Positions 24,603-32,782 of a stretch of 64,000 nucleotides of DNA are shown piece by piece. Position 1 is the first letter of the stretch, and each line of letters starts with the position of its first letter. The notes below the pieces were generated by a model. It made no database searches. It was not told the DNA's origin and saw only the letters and a list, made by a program, of their open reading frames with translations. Location: NCBI RefSeq assembly GCF_014216315.1, contig NZ_CP045702.1, positions 2,790,001 to 2,854,000 of the forward strand, in the 5' to 3' direction. Origin of the DNA: Streptomyces finlayi. Lineage in GTDB: Bacteria; Actinomycetota; Actinomycetes; Streptomycetales; Streptomycetaceae. Made by a program: the position numbers and the translations under genes.

Positions 24603-25573
24603 CGGCGTCGCAGGTCCGCCACCCGGGCCCGGTCGCCCGGTCCCTGGTCGGCCGGCGCGGCCGCGCTCCGCAGCTGGGGCCCCAGTCCACCGGAACCACC
24701 CGCCTGCGTACGGCGCTGGCCCGGCAGCGGCATCTCACGTCTGGTCCGACGGCCGGGCGGGGCCCCGTCACCGACTGACGACGCGTCCGCGCCGGGACCG
24801 GCGATCGTGATCTCCACACCCTGGTCGGCCAGGGCCTGAAGCTCGGTCGCGGCCCGCTCGTCATGGACCGGGGGCTCGTCCGTGACCAGCCGGGTGATGA
24901 GATCGGTGGGCACCGTCTGGAACATGGTGTCGGAGCCGAGCTTGGTGTGGTCCGCGAGGACCACCACTTCCGCGGCCGCCTGCACCAGTGCCCGGTCCAC
25001 GCTGGCCGAGAGCATGTTGGACGTGGACAGCCCGCGTTCGGCGGTGAGGCCGCTCCCGGAGAGGAACGCCCGCGAGACCCGCAACCCCTGGAGGGACTGT
25101 TCGGCCCCGCTGCCCACGAGCGCGTAGTTGCTCCCGCGCAGCGTGCCGCCGGTCATCACCACTTCGACCCGGTTGGCATGGGCCAGCGCCTGGGCGACCA
25201 GCAGTGAGTTGGTGACGACGGTCAGACCGGGAACCCGCGCGAGCCGGCGGGCCAGCTCCTGCGTGGTCGTTCCGGCGCCGACCACGATGGCCTCGCCCTC
25301 ACCGACCAGACCGGCGGCCAGGTCGGCGATGGCCGTCTTCTCCGCGGTGGAGAGATGGGATTTCTGCGGAAAGCCGGACTCCCGCGTGAATCCGCCCGGC
25401 AAAACCGCACCGCCGTGCCGGCGGTCGAGGAGTCCTTCTGCCTCCAGTGCCCGCACGTCCCGCCGTACGGTCACTTCGGAGGTCTGGACGACGCGGGCGA
25501 GCTCACGGAGCGATACCGCCCCGTTGGCACGCACCATTTCGAGGATCAACTGACGACGTTCTGCAGCGAACAC
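24599..25573 (-). CDS. DeoR-family transcriptional regulator
   Basis: A 324-residue regulator. The N-terminal HTH is FAAERRQLILEMVRANGAVS, then VRRDVRALEAEGLLDRRHGGAVL, the DeoR signature. The sensor domain has VVGAGTTTQELARRLA and MTGGTLRGSNYALVG, as in sugar-phosphate-binding members. After about residue 258 there is an unusual Arg/Gly/Pro-rich tail of 65 residues ending at the MITE. It is a candidate, but unproven, controller of the CTACGCGCGTAG sites. No copy of that motif is seen in front of the gene itself. Confidence 0.88.
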   Translation of the reverse strand: MFAAERRQLILEMVRANGAVSLRELARVVQTSEVTVRRDVRALEAEGLLDRRHGGAVLPGGFTRESGFPQKSHLSTAEKTAIADLAAGLVGEGEAIVVGAGTTTQELARRLARVPGLTVVTNSLLVAQALAHANRVEVVMTGGTLRGSNYALVGSGAEQSLQGLRVSRAFLSGSGLTAERGLSTSNMLSASVDRALVQAAAEVVVLADHTKLGSDTMFQTVPTDLITRLVTDEPPVHDERAATELQALADQGVEITIAGPGADASSVGDGAPPGRRTRREMPLPGQRRTQAGGSGGLGPQLRSAAAPADQGPGDRARVADLRRR

Positions 25574-25645
25574 GGAACAGACAGTAACCTGGCCATCCGT
25601 TAGTTCTCAGCAGTTTGCGCCGAATTACAGAAGTTGCCCATGAAT

Positions 25646-25673
25646 GGGGCCGCCGAGTGATATAGGCGGCCCC
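25646..25673 (-). terminator. Hairpin between the LpdA and DeoR genes
   Basis: GGGGCCGCC (25646-25654) and GGCGGCCCC (25665-25673) form a perfect 9-bp stem with a 10-nt loop, about 130 nt downstream of the LpdA stop. The rest of 25574-25803 shows no gene, only short tandem-like CACCGGGGAATCACC repeats near 25761-25790. Confidence 0.5.
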
Positions 25674-25803
25674 GCTGTTGTGTCGGAGTCGGAAGAGACC
25701 GGACGGGAGCGGTCACAAACGCACCGCCGAGCCGCCCGAGTTGCCGGGGGTTGCCGGGGAATCACCAGGAAGTCACCGGGGAATCACCGGACTTCCCCAC
25801 GCC

Positions 25804-27243
25804 CTACGAGTCGCCCGTGAGCTTCCGGGTGTGCAGCTGCCGGGCCACTTCGGCGATCGATCCGGACAGGGACGGGTACACGGTGAAGGCGTTCGCGATC
25901 TGTTCGACCGTCAGGTTGTTGTCGACCGCGATCGAGATCGGGTGGATCAGCTCGCTGGCGCGCGGGGCGACGACACAGCCACCGACCACGATGCCGGTGC
26001 CGGGCCGGCAGAGGATCTTGACGAAGCCGTCGCGGATGCCCTGCATCTTGGCCCGCGGGTTGCGCAGCAGCGGCAGCTTGACGATCCGGGCGTCGATCTT
26101 GCCGGAGTCGACATCGGACTGGCTGTAGCCGACGGTCGCGATCTCCGGGTCCGTGAACACGTTGGAGGAGACCGTCTTCAGGTTCAGCGGAGTGACCGCG
26201 TCACCGAGGAAGTGGTACATCGCGATCCGGCCCTGCATCGCGGCCACCGAAGCCAGGGCGAAGATCCCGGTGACGTCACCGGCCGCGTACACGCCGGGGG
26301 CACTGGTACGGGAGACCCGGTCGGTCAGGACGTGGCCCGAGTCCTTGAGCCGGACCCCCGCCTCCTCCAGGCCCATGCCCGCGGTGTTCGGGATCGCGCC
26401 GACGGCCATCAGGCAGTGCGAGCCGGAGATGACGCGGCCGTCGGCGAGGGTGACCTCGACCCGGTCGCCCACCCGCTTCGCGGACTGGGCGCGGGAGCGG
26501 GCCATGACGTTCATGCCACGGCGGCGGAAGACGTCCTCCAGGACCGCGGCGGCGTCCGGGTCCTCACCGGGCAGCACCCGGTCACGGGAGGAGACGAGCG
26601 TGACGCGCGATCCGAGCGCCTGGTACGCACCGGCGAACTCGGCACCGGTGACACCGGAACCGACGACGATGAGCTCCTCGGGGAGCTCATCGAGGTCGTA
26701 GACCTGGGTCCAGTTCAGGATGCGCTCGCCGTCGGGGAGCGCGTCCGGGATCTCCCGGGGGTGTCCGCCCGTCGCGACGAGCACGGCGTCGGCGGTCAGC
26801 GACTCCTCCGTGCCGCCTGCGGCGGTCACGACGACCTGGCGGGAGCCGTCGGCGGCCTGGAGGCCCTCCAGCCTGCCGCGGCCGCGCATCACACGGGCGC
26901 CGGCCCGGGTGACGGACGCGGTGATGTCGTGTGACTGGGCCAGCGCGAGACGCTTGACCCGTCGGTTGACCTTGCCGAGGTCGACGCCGACCACGCGCGC
27001 CGCCTGCTCCAGGTGGGGCGTGTCGTCCGCGACGATGATGCCCAACTCCTCGTACGAAGAGTCGAAGGTGGTCATCACCTCTGCCGTCGCGATCAGGGTC
27101 TTGGAGGGCACGCAGTCGGTGAGGACCGAGGCGCCGCCGAGGCCGTCGCAGTCGACGACGGTCACCTCCGCGCCGAGCTGGGCTCCTACCAATGCCGCCT
27201 CGTAGCCGCCGGGGCCGCCGCCGATGATCACGATCCGGGTCAC
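25804..27243 (-). CDS. lpdA: LpdA-type NAD(P)H dehydrogenase (dihydrolipoamide-dehydrogenase fold)
   Basis: A 479-residue FAD flavoprotein. It has the FAD Rossmann motif IGGGPGGYEAALVGAQLGA, the second nucleotide motif VVGSGVTGAEFAGAYQALG, the FAD motif GVYAAGDVTG and a C-terminal dimerisation domain. The CxxxxC redox pair of true dihydrolipoamide dehydrogenases is missing: the segment reads GGASVLTDCVPSKTL, with only the second Cys. This matches the mycobacterial LpdA quinone-reductase type rather than an E3 subunit. The GTG 27243 start is preceded by GGCGGA. It is divergent from the cyclotransferase gene. Confidence 0.9.
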   Translation of the reverse strand: MTRIVIIGGGPGGYEAALVGAQLGAEVTVVDCDGLGGASVLTDCVPSKTLIATAEVMTTFDSSYEELGIIVADDTPHLEQAARVVGVDLGKVNRRVKRLALAQSHDITASVTRAGARVMRGRGRLEGLQAADGSRQVVVTAAGGTEESLTADAVLVATGGHPREIPDALPDGERILNWTQVYDLDELPEELIVVGSGVTGAEFAGAYQALGSRVTLVSSRDRVLPGEDPDAAAVLEDVFRRRGMNVMARSRAQSAKRVGDRVEVTLADGRVISGSHCLMAVGAIPNTAGMGLEEAGVRLKDSGHVLTDRVSRTSAPGVYAAGDVTGIFALASVAAMQGRIAMYHFLGDAVTPLNLKTVSSNVFTDPEIATVGYSQSDVDSGKIDARIVKLPLLRNPRAKMQGIRDGFVKILCRPGTGIVVGGCVVAPRASELIHPISIAVDNNLTVEQIANAFTVYPSLSGSIAEVARQLHTRKLTGDS

Positions 27244-27493
27244 GAAAAGTCCGCCTCGCGTGGTGTCATCCCGCGGCCGTATGCCGCCGCGGCCGGGGTC
27301 CGGGGGATCGCCCCGGGGGAAAGCAGTACGTCCTCCATTGTCCCGCACGCGCCAAAGTGCTTCGCCCCGGGGCCCTCCATACGTGGCGGGGGCTCTCCCG
27401 GACCGGGTCCGGCGTGCGCGAACGGGGCGCTCCGGCAGTGCCGTGCGCCGAGGAACCGGCACTCCCGCTGCCGCCTCCCGTACCCTCGACCAC

Positions 27494-27931
27494 ATGTCGC
27501 TCTACGCCGCGTACGCCGGCAACCTCGACGCGCGGCTGATGACGCGCCGCGCCCCTCATTCCCCGCTGCGCGGCACCGGCTGGCTCAACGGCTGGCGGCT
27601 GACCTTCGGCGGGGAACAGATGGGCTGGGAAGGCGCGCTGGCCACGGTGGTCGAGGCGCCCCGCTCCCAGGTCTTCGTGGCGCTGTACGACATCGCGCCG
27701 ATGGACCAGGACTCCATGGACCGGTGGGAAGGTGTCGGCCTCGACATCTACCGGCGGATGCGGGTACGGGTGCACACCCTGGACGGCGAGGAACCGGCCT
27801 GGATGTACGTGCTGAACGGCTACGAGGGCGGGCTGCCCTCCGCGCGCTACCTGGGAGAGGTGGCCGATGCCGCCGAGTCCGCCGGAGCCCCGCACGACTA
27901 CGTGATGGAGCTCCGCAAGCGCCCCTGCTGA
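27494..27931 (+). CDS. Gamma-glutamylcyclotransferase-family protein
   Basis: A 145-residue protein with the GGCT fold. SLYAAYAGNLDARLM is the substrate-loop motif (usually YGSN or YAxN). EGALATVVEAPRSQVFVALYDI and a Met/Asp-rich cap follow, and an acidic residue in WEGVGLDIYRR is in the place of the catalytic Glu. The substrate is not known. The ATG has no clear ribosome site. It precedes the PNP gene but is separated by the nucleoside operator. Confidence 0.8.
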   Translation: MSLYAAYAGNLDARLMTRRAPHSPLRGTGWLNGWRLTFGGEQMGWEGALATVVEAPRSQVFVALYDIAPMDQDSMDRWEGVGLDIYRRMRVRVHTLDGEEPAWMYVLNGYEGGLPSARYLGEVADAAESAGAPHDYVMELRKRPC

Positions 27932-27998
27932 GCACCGGCCGCCCCGTGCCGCTGTAGGAACATACGAATACCTCCAGCCAGCCTCTGCGCACGGTCAT

Positions 27999-28010
27999 CT
28001 ACGCGCGTAG
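27999..28010. promoter_or_regulatory. Nucleoside-regulon palindrome upstream of purine-nucleoside phosphorylase
   Basis: CTACGCGCGTAG is a perfect 12-bp palindrome ending 25 bp before GTG 28036. The same 12-mer recurs before deoC, add and the transporter ATPase gene, with near matches at deoA and the BMP gene. Confidence 0.8.
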
Positions 28011-28035
28011 GGATTCACCGGTTACCCTCGTCCGC

Positions 28036-28860
28036 GTGAACGCATCTGTTATTCCGGACAACATCCAGGGCGACCCGCACGCCGCCGCCGACGCCGCCGC
28101 CGCCCGCCTCCGCGAGCTGACCGGCGCCGAGACCCACGACGTCGCCCTCGTGATGGGCTCCGGGTGGGCCCCCGCGGGCGACGCGCTCGGCGCACCGGAG
28201 GCCGAGTTCCCGGTGACCGAGCTGCCCGGGTTCCCCGCGCCGGCCGTCGAGGGCCACGGCGGCACGGTCCGCTCGTACCGCATCGGCGGCAAGCGCGTCC
28301 TCGTCTTCCTCGGCCGCACGCACTTCTACGAGGGCCGCGGAGTCGCCGCCGTCTCGCACGGGGTGCGCACCGCGGTCGCCGCGGGCTGCAAGACCATCGT
28401 GCTGACCAACGGCTGCGGCGGTCTGCGCGAGGGCATGCGCCCCGGCCAGCCCGTGCTGATCAGTGACCACATCAACCTGACGGCGGCCTCGCCGATCATC
28501 GGCGCCAACTTCGTCGACCTCACCGACCTGTACTCGCCACGGCTGCGCGCCCTGTGCAAGAAGATCGACGAGACGCTCGAAGAGGGCGTGTACGTGCAGT
28601 TCCCCGGCCCGCACTACGAGACCCCGGCCGAGATCAACATGGTCCGCGTCCTGGGCGGCGACCTGGTCGGCATGTCCACCGTGCTGGAGGCCATCGCCGC
28701 GCGCGAGGCGGGTGCGGAGGTCCTCGGCATCTCGCTCGTGACCAACCTGGCCGCCGGGCTGTCCGGCGAGCCGCTCAACCACGAAGAGGTCCTTCAGGCC
28801 GGCCGCGATTCCGCTGTGCGGATGGGATCTCTGCTCGCACGCGTGCTGGAACGGATCTGA
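28036..28860 (+). CDS. Purine-nucleoside phosphorylase (trimeric type)
   Basis: A 274-residue cytosolic enzyme that phosphorolyses (deoxy)inosine and (deoxy)guanosine. Motifs are VMGSGWAPAGD (phosphate loop), RTHFYEGRG, TNGCGGLREGM, GPHYETPAEINMVR (purine-binding Glu) and SLVTNLAAG (Asn selective for 6-oxopurines). The GTG start is 25 bp downstream of the shared palindrome, so regulation by nucleoside supply is likely. It is followed by the phosphomutase about 200 bp downstream. Confidence 0.94.
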   Translation: MNASVIPDNIQGDPHAAADAAAARLRELTGAETHDVALVMGSGWAPAGDALGAPEAEFPVTELPGFPAPAVEGHGGTVRSYRIGGKRVLVFLGRTHFYEGRGVAAVSHGVRTAVAAGCKTIVLTNGCGGLREGMRPGQPVLISDHINLTAASPIIGANFVDLTDLYSPRLRALCKKIDETLEEGVYVQFPGPHYETPAEINMVRVLGGDLVGMSTVLEAIAAREAGAEVLGISLVTNLAAGLSGEPLNHEEVLQAGRDSAVRMGSLLARVLERI

Positions 28861-28965
28861 CGTTCCCCGGGGCTCAGCCCCACACCCTCACACCCCACAC
28901 CCCCACACCCCCGCGCCTCGGACGCCGACGGGGCCGGGAAGGCCCGGCTCAGCCGCGTCTCGTAG

Positions 28966-29013
28966 CCCGTCCGGTGATTGAGGAGCGGGGGTCCGGGGGC
29001 AGCGCCCCCGTGC
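28966..29013. repeat. Streptomyces intergenic repeat (CCCGTCCGG...GATTGAGGA type)
   Basis: The stretch containing GCCCGTCCGGTGATTGAGGA, followed by GGGTCCGGGGGCAGCGCCCCC-type sequence with a terminal hairpin, is a widespread short intergenic repeat in Streptomyces as far as I recall. A shorter relative (GTCCGGCGTTTGAGG) occurs near 2949. It lies between the PNP and phosphomutase genes and may act as a terminator. Confidence 0.55.
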
Positions 29014-29057
29014 AACAGCCCGCGCCCCACCCCCCGTACCCCAGAGAGGCGGACCCC

Positions 29058-30698
29058 GTGCAGCAGGACCTCATCGCCCGCGCCAGGACCTGGCAGGCCG
29101 AGGACCCGGACCCCGAGACCCGTGACGAGCTCGGCAGGCTCATCGACTCCGAGGACCTCGACGAACTCGCCGCACGCTTCGCAGGCACCCTGCAGTTCGG
29201 CACGGCGGGGCTGCGCGGGGAGCTGGGCGCGGGTCCCCTGCGGATGAACCGGTCCGTGGTCATCCGGGCGGCCGCCGGCCTCGCCGCGTATCTGACCGCG
29301 CGGGGCCAGGGGGGCGGGCTCGTCGTCATCGGGTACGACGCCCGGTACAAGTCCGCCGACTTCGCCCGGGACACCGCCGCCGTCATGACCGGCGCCGGTC
29401 TGCGGGCCGCGGTGCTCCCCCGCCCGCTGCCCACCCCGGTCCTCGCCTTCGCCATAAGGCATCTGGGCGCCGTCGCGGGCGTCGAGGTGACCGCCAGCCA
29501 CAACCCCCCGCGCGACAACGGCTACAAGGTCTACCTCGGCGACGGCTCGCAGATCGTCTCCCCGGCCGACGCCGAGATCGCCGCCGAGATCGCGGCGGTC
29601 GGCCCGCTCGGCACGGTGGCCCGCCCCGACCGGGGCTGGGAGACCCTCGGCGACGAAGTCCTGGACGCCTACCTCGCCCGTACGGACGCGGTCCTCGACG
29701 CCGGGTCCCCGCGCACCGTCCGTGTCGTCTACACGGCGATGCACGGCGTCGGTACGTCCGTGCTCACCGCCGCGTTCGCGCGGGCCGGGTTCCCGGAGCC
29801 CGTGCTCGTCGCCGAGCAGGCGGAGCCGGACCCGGCGTTCCCCACCGTTGCCTTCCCCAACCCGGAAGAGCCCGGCGCCATGGATCTCGCCTTCGCGACC
29901 GCACGCCGGACCGGTCCTGACCTCGTCATCGCCAACGACCCCGACGCCGACCGCTGCGCGGTCGCGGTGCCCGACGCGGCCACCCCGGGCGGCTGGCGGA
30001 TGCTGCGCGGCGACGAGGTGGGCGCGCTGCTGGCCGCCCATCTTGTCGAGCGCGGCGTCACCGGCACCTTCGCCGAGTCGATCGTGTCGTCCTCGCTCCT
30101 GGGCCGCATCGCCGGGAAGGCGGGCCTCGGGTACGAGGAGACGCTGACCGGCTTCAAGTGGATCGCCCGTGTCGACGGGCTGCGTTACGGCTACGAGGAG
30201 GCGCTGGGCTACTGCGTCGACCCCGAGGGCGTGCGCGACAAGGACGGCATCACGGCCGCCCTGCTCGTCGCCGAGCTGGCCTCCGTGCTCAAGGAGCGGG
30301 GCCGTACACTCCTGGACCTGCTGGACGACCTCGCCGTCACGCACGGACTGCACGCCACGGACCAGCTGTCGGTCCGCGTGGAGGACCTGACGGTCATCGC
30401 GAACGCCATGCTGCGGCTGCGGGAGCGGCCACCGGCCGAACTGGCGGGTCTGCCCGTCACCTCGGCCGAGGACCTGTCGCTGGGTACGGAGCTGCTGCCG
30501 CCGACCGACGGTCTGCGCTACCACCTGACGGGCGCACGGGTGATCGTCCGCCCGAGCGGCACCGAGCCGAAGCTCAAGTGCTACCTGGAGGTCGTGGTGC
30601 CGGTCGCCTCGGCGGACGAGCTCCCCGCGGCCCGCGCCAGGAGCGCGGAACTGCTCGCCGGCATCAAGCGCGACCTCTCGGCGGCGGCGGGGATCTGA
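29058..30698 (+). CDS. Alpha-D-phosphohexomutase (phosphomannomutase/phosphopentomutase type)
   Basis: A 546-residue enzyme. FGTAGLRGELGAGPLRMN is at the N-terminus. The phosphoserine loop is VTASHNPPRDNGYKVY, the metal loop NDPDADRCAVAV, the sugar loop GYEEALGYCVDP, and the phosphate-binding domain ends RPSGTEPKLKCYLE. The length and the position next to PNP and near deoC suggest a PgmB2-type mutase handling (deoxy)ribose-1-phosphate to 5-phosphate, though phosphomannose is equally possible. GTG 29058 has a GAGAGGCGG site. Confidence 0.88.
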   Translation: MQQDLIARARTWQAEDPDPETRDELGRLIDSEDLDELAARFAGTLQFGTAGLRGELGAGPLRMNRSVVIRAAAGLAAYLTARGQGGGLVVIGYDARYKSADFARDTAAVMTGAGLRAAVLPRPLPTPVLAFAIRHLGAVAGVEVTASHNPPRDNGYKVYLGDGSQIVSPADAEIAAEIAAVGPLGTVARPDRGWETLGDEVLDAYLARTDAVLDAGSPRTVRVVYTAMHGVGTSVLTAAFARAGFPEPVLVAEQAEPDPAFPTVAFPNPEEPGAMDLAFATARRTGPDLVIANDPDADRCAVAVPDAATPGGWRMLRGDEVGALLAAHLVERGVTGTFAESIVSSSLLGRIAGKAGLGYEETLTGFKWIARVDGLRYGYEEALGYCVDPEGVRDKDGITAALLVAELASVLKERGRTLLDLLDDLAVTHGLHATDQLSVRVEDLTVIANAMLRLRERPPAELAGLPVTSAEDLSLGTELLPPTDGLRYHLTGARVIVRPSGTEPKLKCYLEVVVPVASADELPAARARSAELLAGIKRDLSAAAGI

Positions 30699-30731
30699 CG
30701 GCGGCGGAGCGGCGGTATCCGGTGACGGCGG

Positions 30732-31010
30732 TCAGTCCAGCAGGGCCCGGCGGACCGCCGTCACCACGATCAGCACCACGGGCGGGGCGAACCACCACCG
30801 GCCCACCGACCCATCGCCCGGCGCACCGAGGGGGCCGCGGTGATCAGCACGGCGAACCCGCTGATCCCGATGGTGAGCATGCAGGAGAGTTCGATGCCGG
30901 CCGGCGCGTCGTCGTCCCCCGGGCCCGAGGGCCGGATGGTCAGCGCCCAGGAGCACGCGAGCCCGGCCGACAATGGCGCGCCGGAGGCCGGGCGGAGCCC
31001 CGGCAGGGCC
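30732..31010 (-). pseudogene. Small membrane protein gene with a frameshift
   Basis: On the minus strand one frame encodes hydrophobic segments (SAGLACSWALTIR, then ELSCMLTIGISGFAVLITAA) up to VRRAMGRW. A second frame then continues plausibly as GRWWFAPPVVLIVVTAVRRA to TGA at 30732-30734. Joining the two at about 30800-30815 gives a coherent small protein of about 90 residues with two to three helices. Neither frame alone looks complete, and no clear start was found. It follows the PH-domain gene directly on the same strand. It may be a pseudogene or a sequencing error. Confidence 0.5.
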
Positions 31011-31014
31011 CGGA

Positions 31015-31656
31015 TCAGCCGATGGCGAGCAGCACCACGAGCAGCACCACGCCCGCGGTGGCCGGGGCGATGACCTCGTACGCCCAGCGGACCGAGGCCG
31101 TCACCGTGGTGGTCGCGTCCTTGCGGTGCCCGGCTTCCTCGGCCAGCTCGCGCAGCTCGGCCGCGGTCCGGTCGGCGGCGGCGACGCGTGCCGCGGTGTC
31201 GCGGACGTCGGCGTTGACGGACGACCTGCCGTGCGGGTCGTCCTGGGACTGCCGTGCCGCCTGCCTGGCGGCTCGCTTGCGTTCGCGCAGCGAGACCGGG
31301 ACGGCCCACAGCTGGTACTTGACGCCCGCCTGGGTGAACAGCTCGGTCGAGTACCCGGCGCGTACGTCGGCGACGTCGGACCAGGGCAGCACGATCGTCC
31401 GGAACGGGTTGCGGATACGGACGCGGTCCTCGTTCACGGACACCACGGGCCGCACCGTGAACGCCGCGACCAGCGGAATCACGGCGAGCATCCCCGCGAG
31501 TGCCGTCCACGGGGTCCGGCCCTCGCCACGGAACAGGGCGTCGCCGCCGATCCAGGCGGTCAGCGCGATCAGCAGCACCCCGCAGACCAGACCGGGGACC
31601 GAACGGAAGGTCCGGTCGGCGTAGGCCGGCTCGGGGACAGGCGTGGGGCTCGTCAT
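31015..31656 (-). CDS. PH-domain membrane protein
   Basis: A 213-residue protein. Two N-terminal helices (SVPGLVCGVLLIALTAWIGG and PWTALAGMLAVIPLVAAFTV) are followed by a bacterial PH-like (bPH2) domain with NEDRVRIRNPFRTIVLPWSD and YQLWAVPVSLRERKRAARQA. Then comes a charged helix and a final C-terminal membrane helix (VIAPATAGVVLLVVLLAIG). Such proteins are conserved beside pmm/deoC in Streptomyces; the role is unknown. ATG 31656 lies about 130 bp from the divergent deoC start. Confidence 0.8.
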   Translation of the reverse strand: MTSPTPVPEPAYADRTFRSVPGLVCGVLLIALTAWIGGDALFRGEGRTPWTALAGMLAVIPLVAAFTVRPVVSVNEDRVRIRNPFRTIVLPWSDVADVRAGYSTELFTQAGVKYQLWAVPVSLRERKRAARQAARQSQDDPHGRSSVNADVRDTAARVAAADRTAAELRELAEEAGHRKDATTTVTASVRWAYEVIAPATAGVVLLVVLLAIG

Positions 31657-31759
31657 GGGCCCGATTCTGCCTGACCGCCTTCCGGGACGGCCGGGCGGCC
31701 GTGCCGCGCGGGTGCGGCGCTGGGGCGGCACGGAAGGAAGAAGGGCCCTGTACAGGTCG

Positions 31760-31771
31760 CTACGCGCGTAG
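31760..31771. promoter_or_regulatory. Nucleoside-regulon palindrome upstream of deoC
   Basis: A perfect CTACGCGCGTAG lies only 10-13 bp before the GTG codons at 31782/31785. It is followed directly by TATGCT, which could be a -10 element. If so, the deoC mRNA would be leaderless or nearly so, and a bound regulator would block the promoter. Confidence 0.8.
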
Positions 31772-31784
31772 ATATGCTCATGTG

Positions 31785-32777
31785 GTGACCATGCCCACCA
31801 CTGCACCTTCCCCCAGGCTCTCAGCTGCGTTCGAGCAGGGAGGGGCCCCCCTCGCCGACGCGACGGCGTCCGACAGTGCGCTGCGCCGCTTCCTGCACGG
31901 GCTGCCCGGCGTCGACCCTGTCGGCCTCGAAGCGCGCGCCGCCTCCCTCGGGACCCGATCGATCAAGACGACTGCCAAGGCGTACGCCATCGATCTCGCC
32001 ATCTCGATGATCGACCTGACGACGCTGGAAGGCGCGGACACCCCGGGCAAGGTCCGGGCTCTCGCCGCCAAGGCCGTCAACCCCGACCCCACCGACCGCA
32101 CGAGCCCGCACACCGCCGCGGTCTGCGTCTATCCCGACATGGCGGCGACCGCCGTCGCGGCGCTGGCCGGCTCCGGAGTGAAGGTGGCGTCCGTGGCGAC
32201 GGCCTTCCCCGCCGGCCGTGCCGCACTCGCCGTCAAGCTCGCGGACGTCCGCGACGCCGTGGCGGCCGGGGCCGACGAGATCGACATGGTGATCGACCGC
32301 GGCGCCTTCCTCTGCGGCCACTACCTGAAGGTGTACGAGGAGATCGTCGCCGTGAAGGCCGAGTGCGGCTCCGCCCGCCTCAAGGTGATCTTCGAGACCG
32401 GCGAGCTGTCCACGTACGACAACATCCGACGGGCCTCCTGGCTCGGGATGCTGGCGGGCGCCGACTTCATCAAGACGTCGACGGGAAAGGTCGCGGTCAA
32501 CGCCACGCCCTCGAACACCCTGCTGATGCTGGAGGCCGTGCGCGACTTCCGGGAGCAGACCGGGGTACAGGTCGGCGTGAAACCGGCCGGCGGTATCCGC
32601 ACCAGCAAGGACGCGATCAAGTTCCTCGTGCTGGTCAACGAGACCGCGGGCGAGGACTGGCTGGACAACCACTGGTTCCGCTTCGGCGCGTCCAGCCTGC
32701 TCAACGACCTGCTGATGCAGCGCCAGAAGCTCAGCACCGGCCGTTACTCCGGCCCCGATTACGTGACGGTGGACTGA
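31785..32777 (+). CDS. deoC: Deoxyribose-phosphate aldolase
   Basis: A 330-residue class I aldolase splitting 2-deoxyribose-5-phosphate into glyceraldehyde-3-phosphate and acetaldehyde. Visible are the Schiff-base Lys in GADFIKTSTGKVAV, the second catalytic Lys in VGVKPAGGIRT, and the Asp in ADEIDMVIDRGAF. Possible starts are GTG 31782, GTG 31785 and ATG 31791; no Shine-Dalgarno is present. It is followed 5 bp later by an aldehyde dehydrogenase that could remove acetaldehyde, and is preceded by the shared operator. Confidence 0.94.
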   Translation: MTMPTTAPSPRLSAAFEQGGAPLADATASDSALRRFLHGLPGVDPVGLEARAASLGTRSIKTTAKAYAIDLAISMIDLTTLEGADTPGKVRALAAKAVNPDPTDRTSPHTAAVCVYPDMAATAVAALAGSGVKVASVATAFPAGRAALAVKLADVRDAVAAGADEIDMVIDRGAFLCGHYLKVYEEIVAVKAECGSARLKVIFETGELSTYDNIRRASWLGMLAGADFIKTSTGKVAVNATPSNTLLMLEAVRDFREQTGVQVGVKPAGGIRTSKDAIKFLVLVNETAGEDWLDNHWFRFGASSLLNDLLMQRQKLSTGRYSGPDYVTVD

Positions 32778-32782
32778 TCCCC

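Noticed and set aside
30158..31624. Long plus-strand frame across the phosphomutase end and PH-domain gene
   Set aside because: It mixes antisense and shifted frames of recognisable genes and has no motif of its own.
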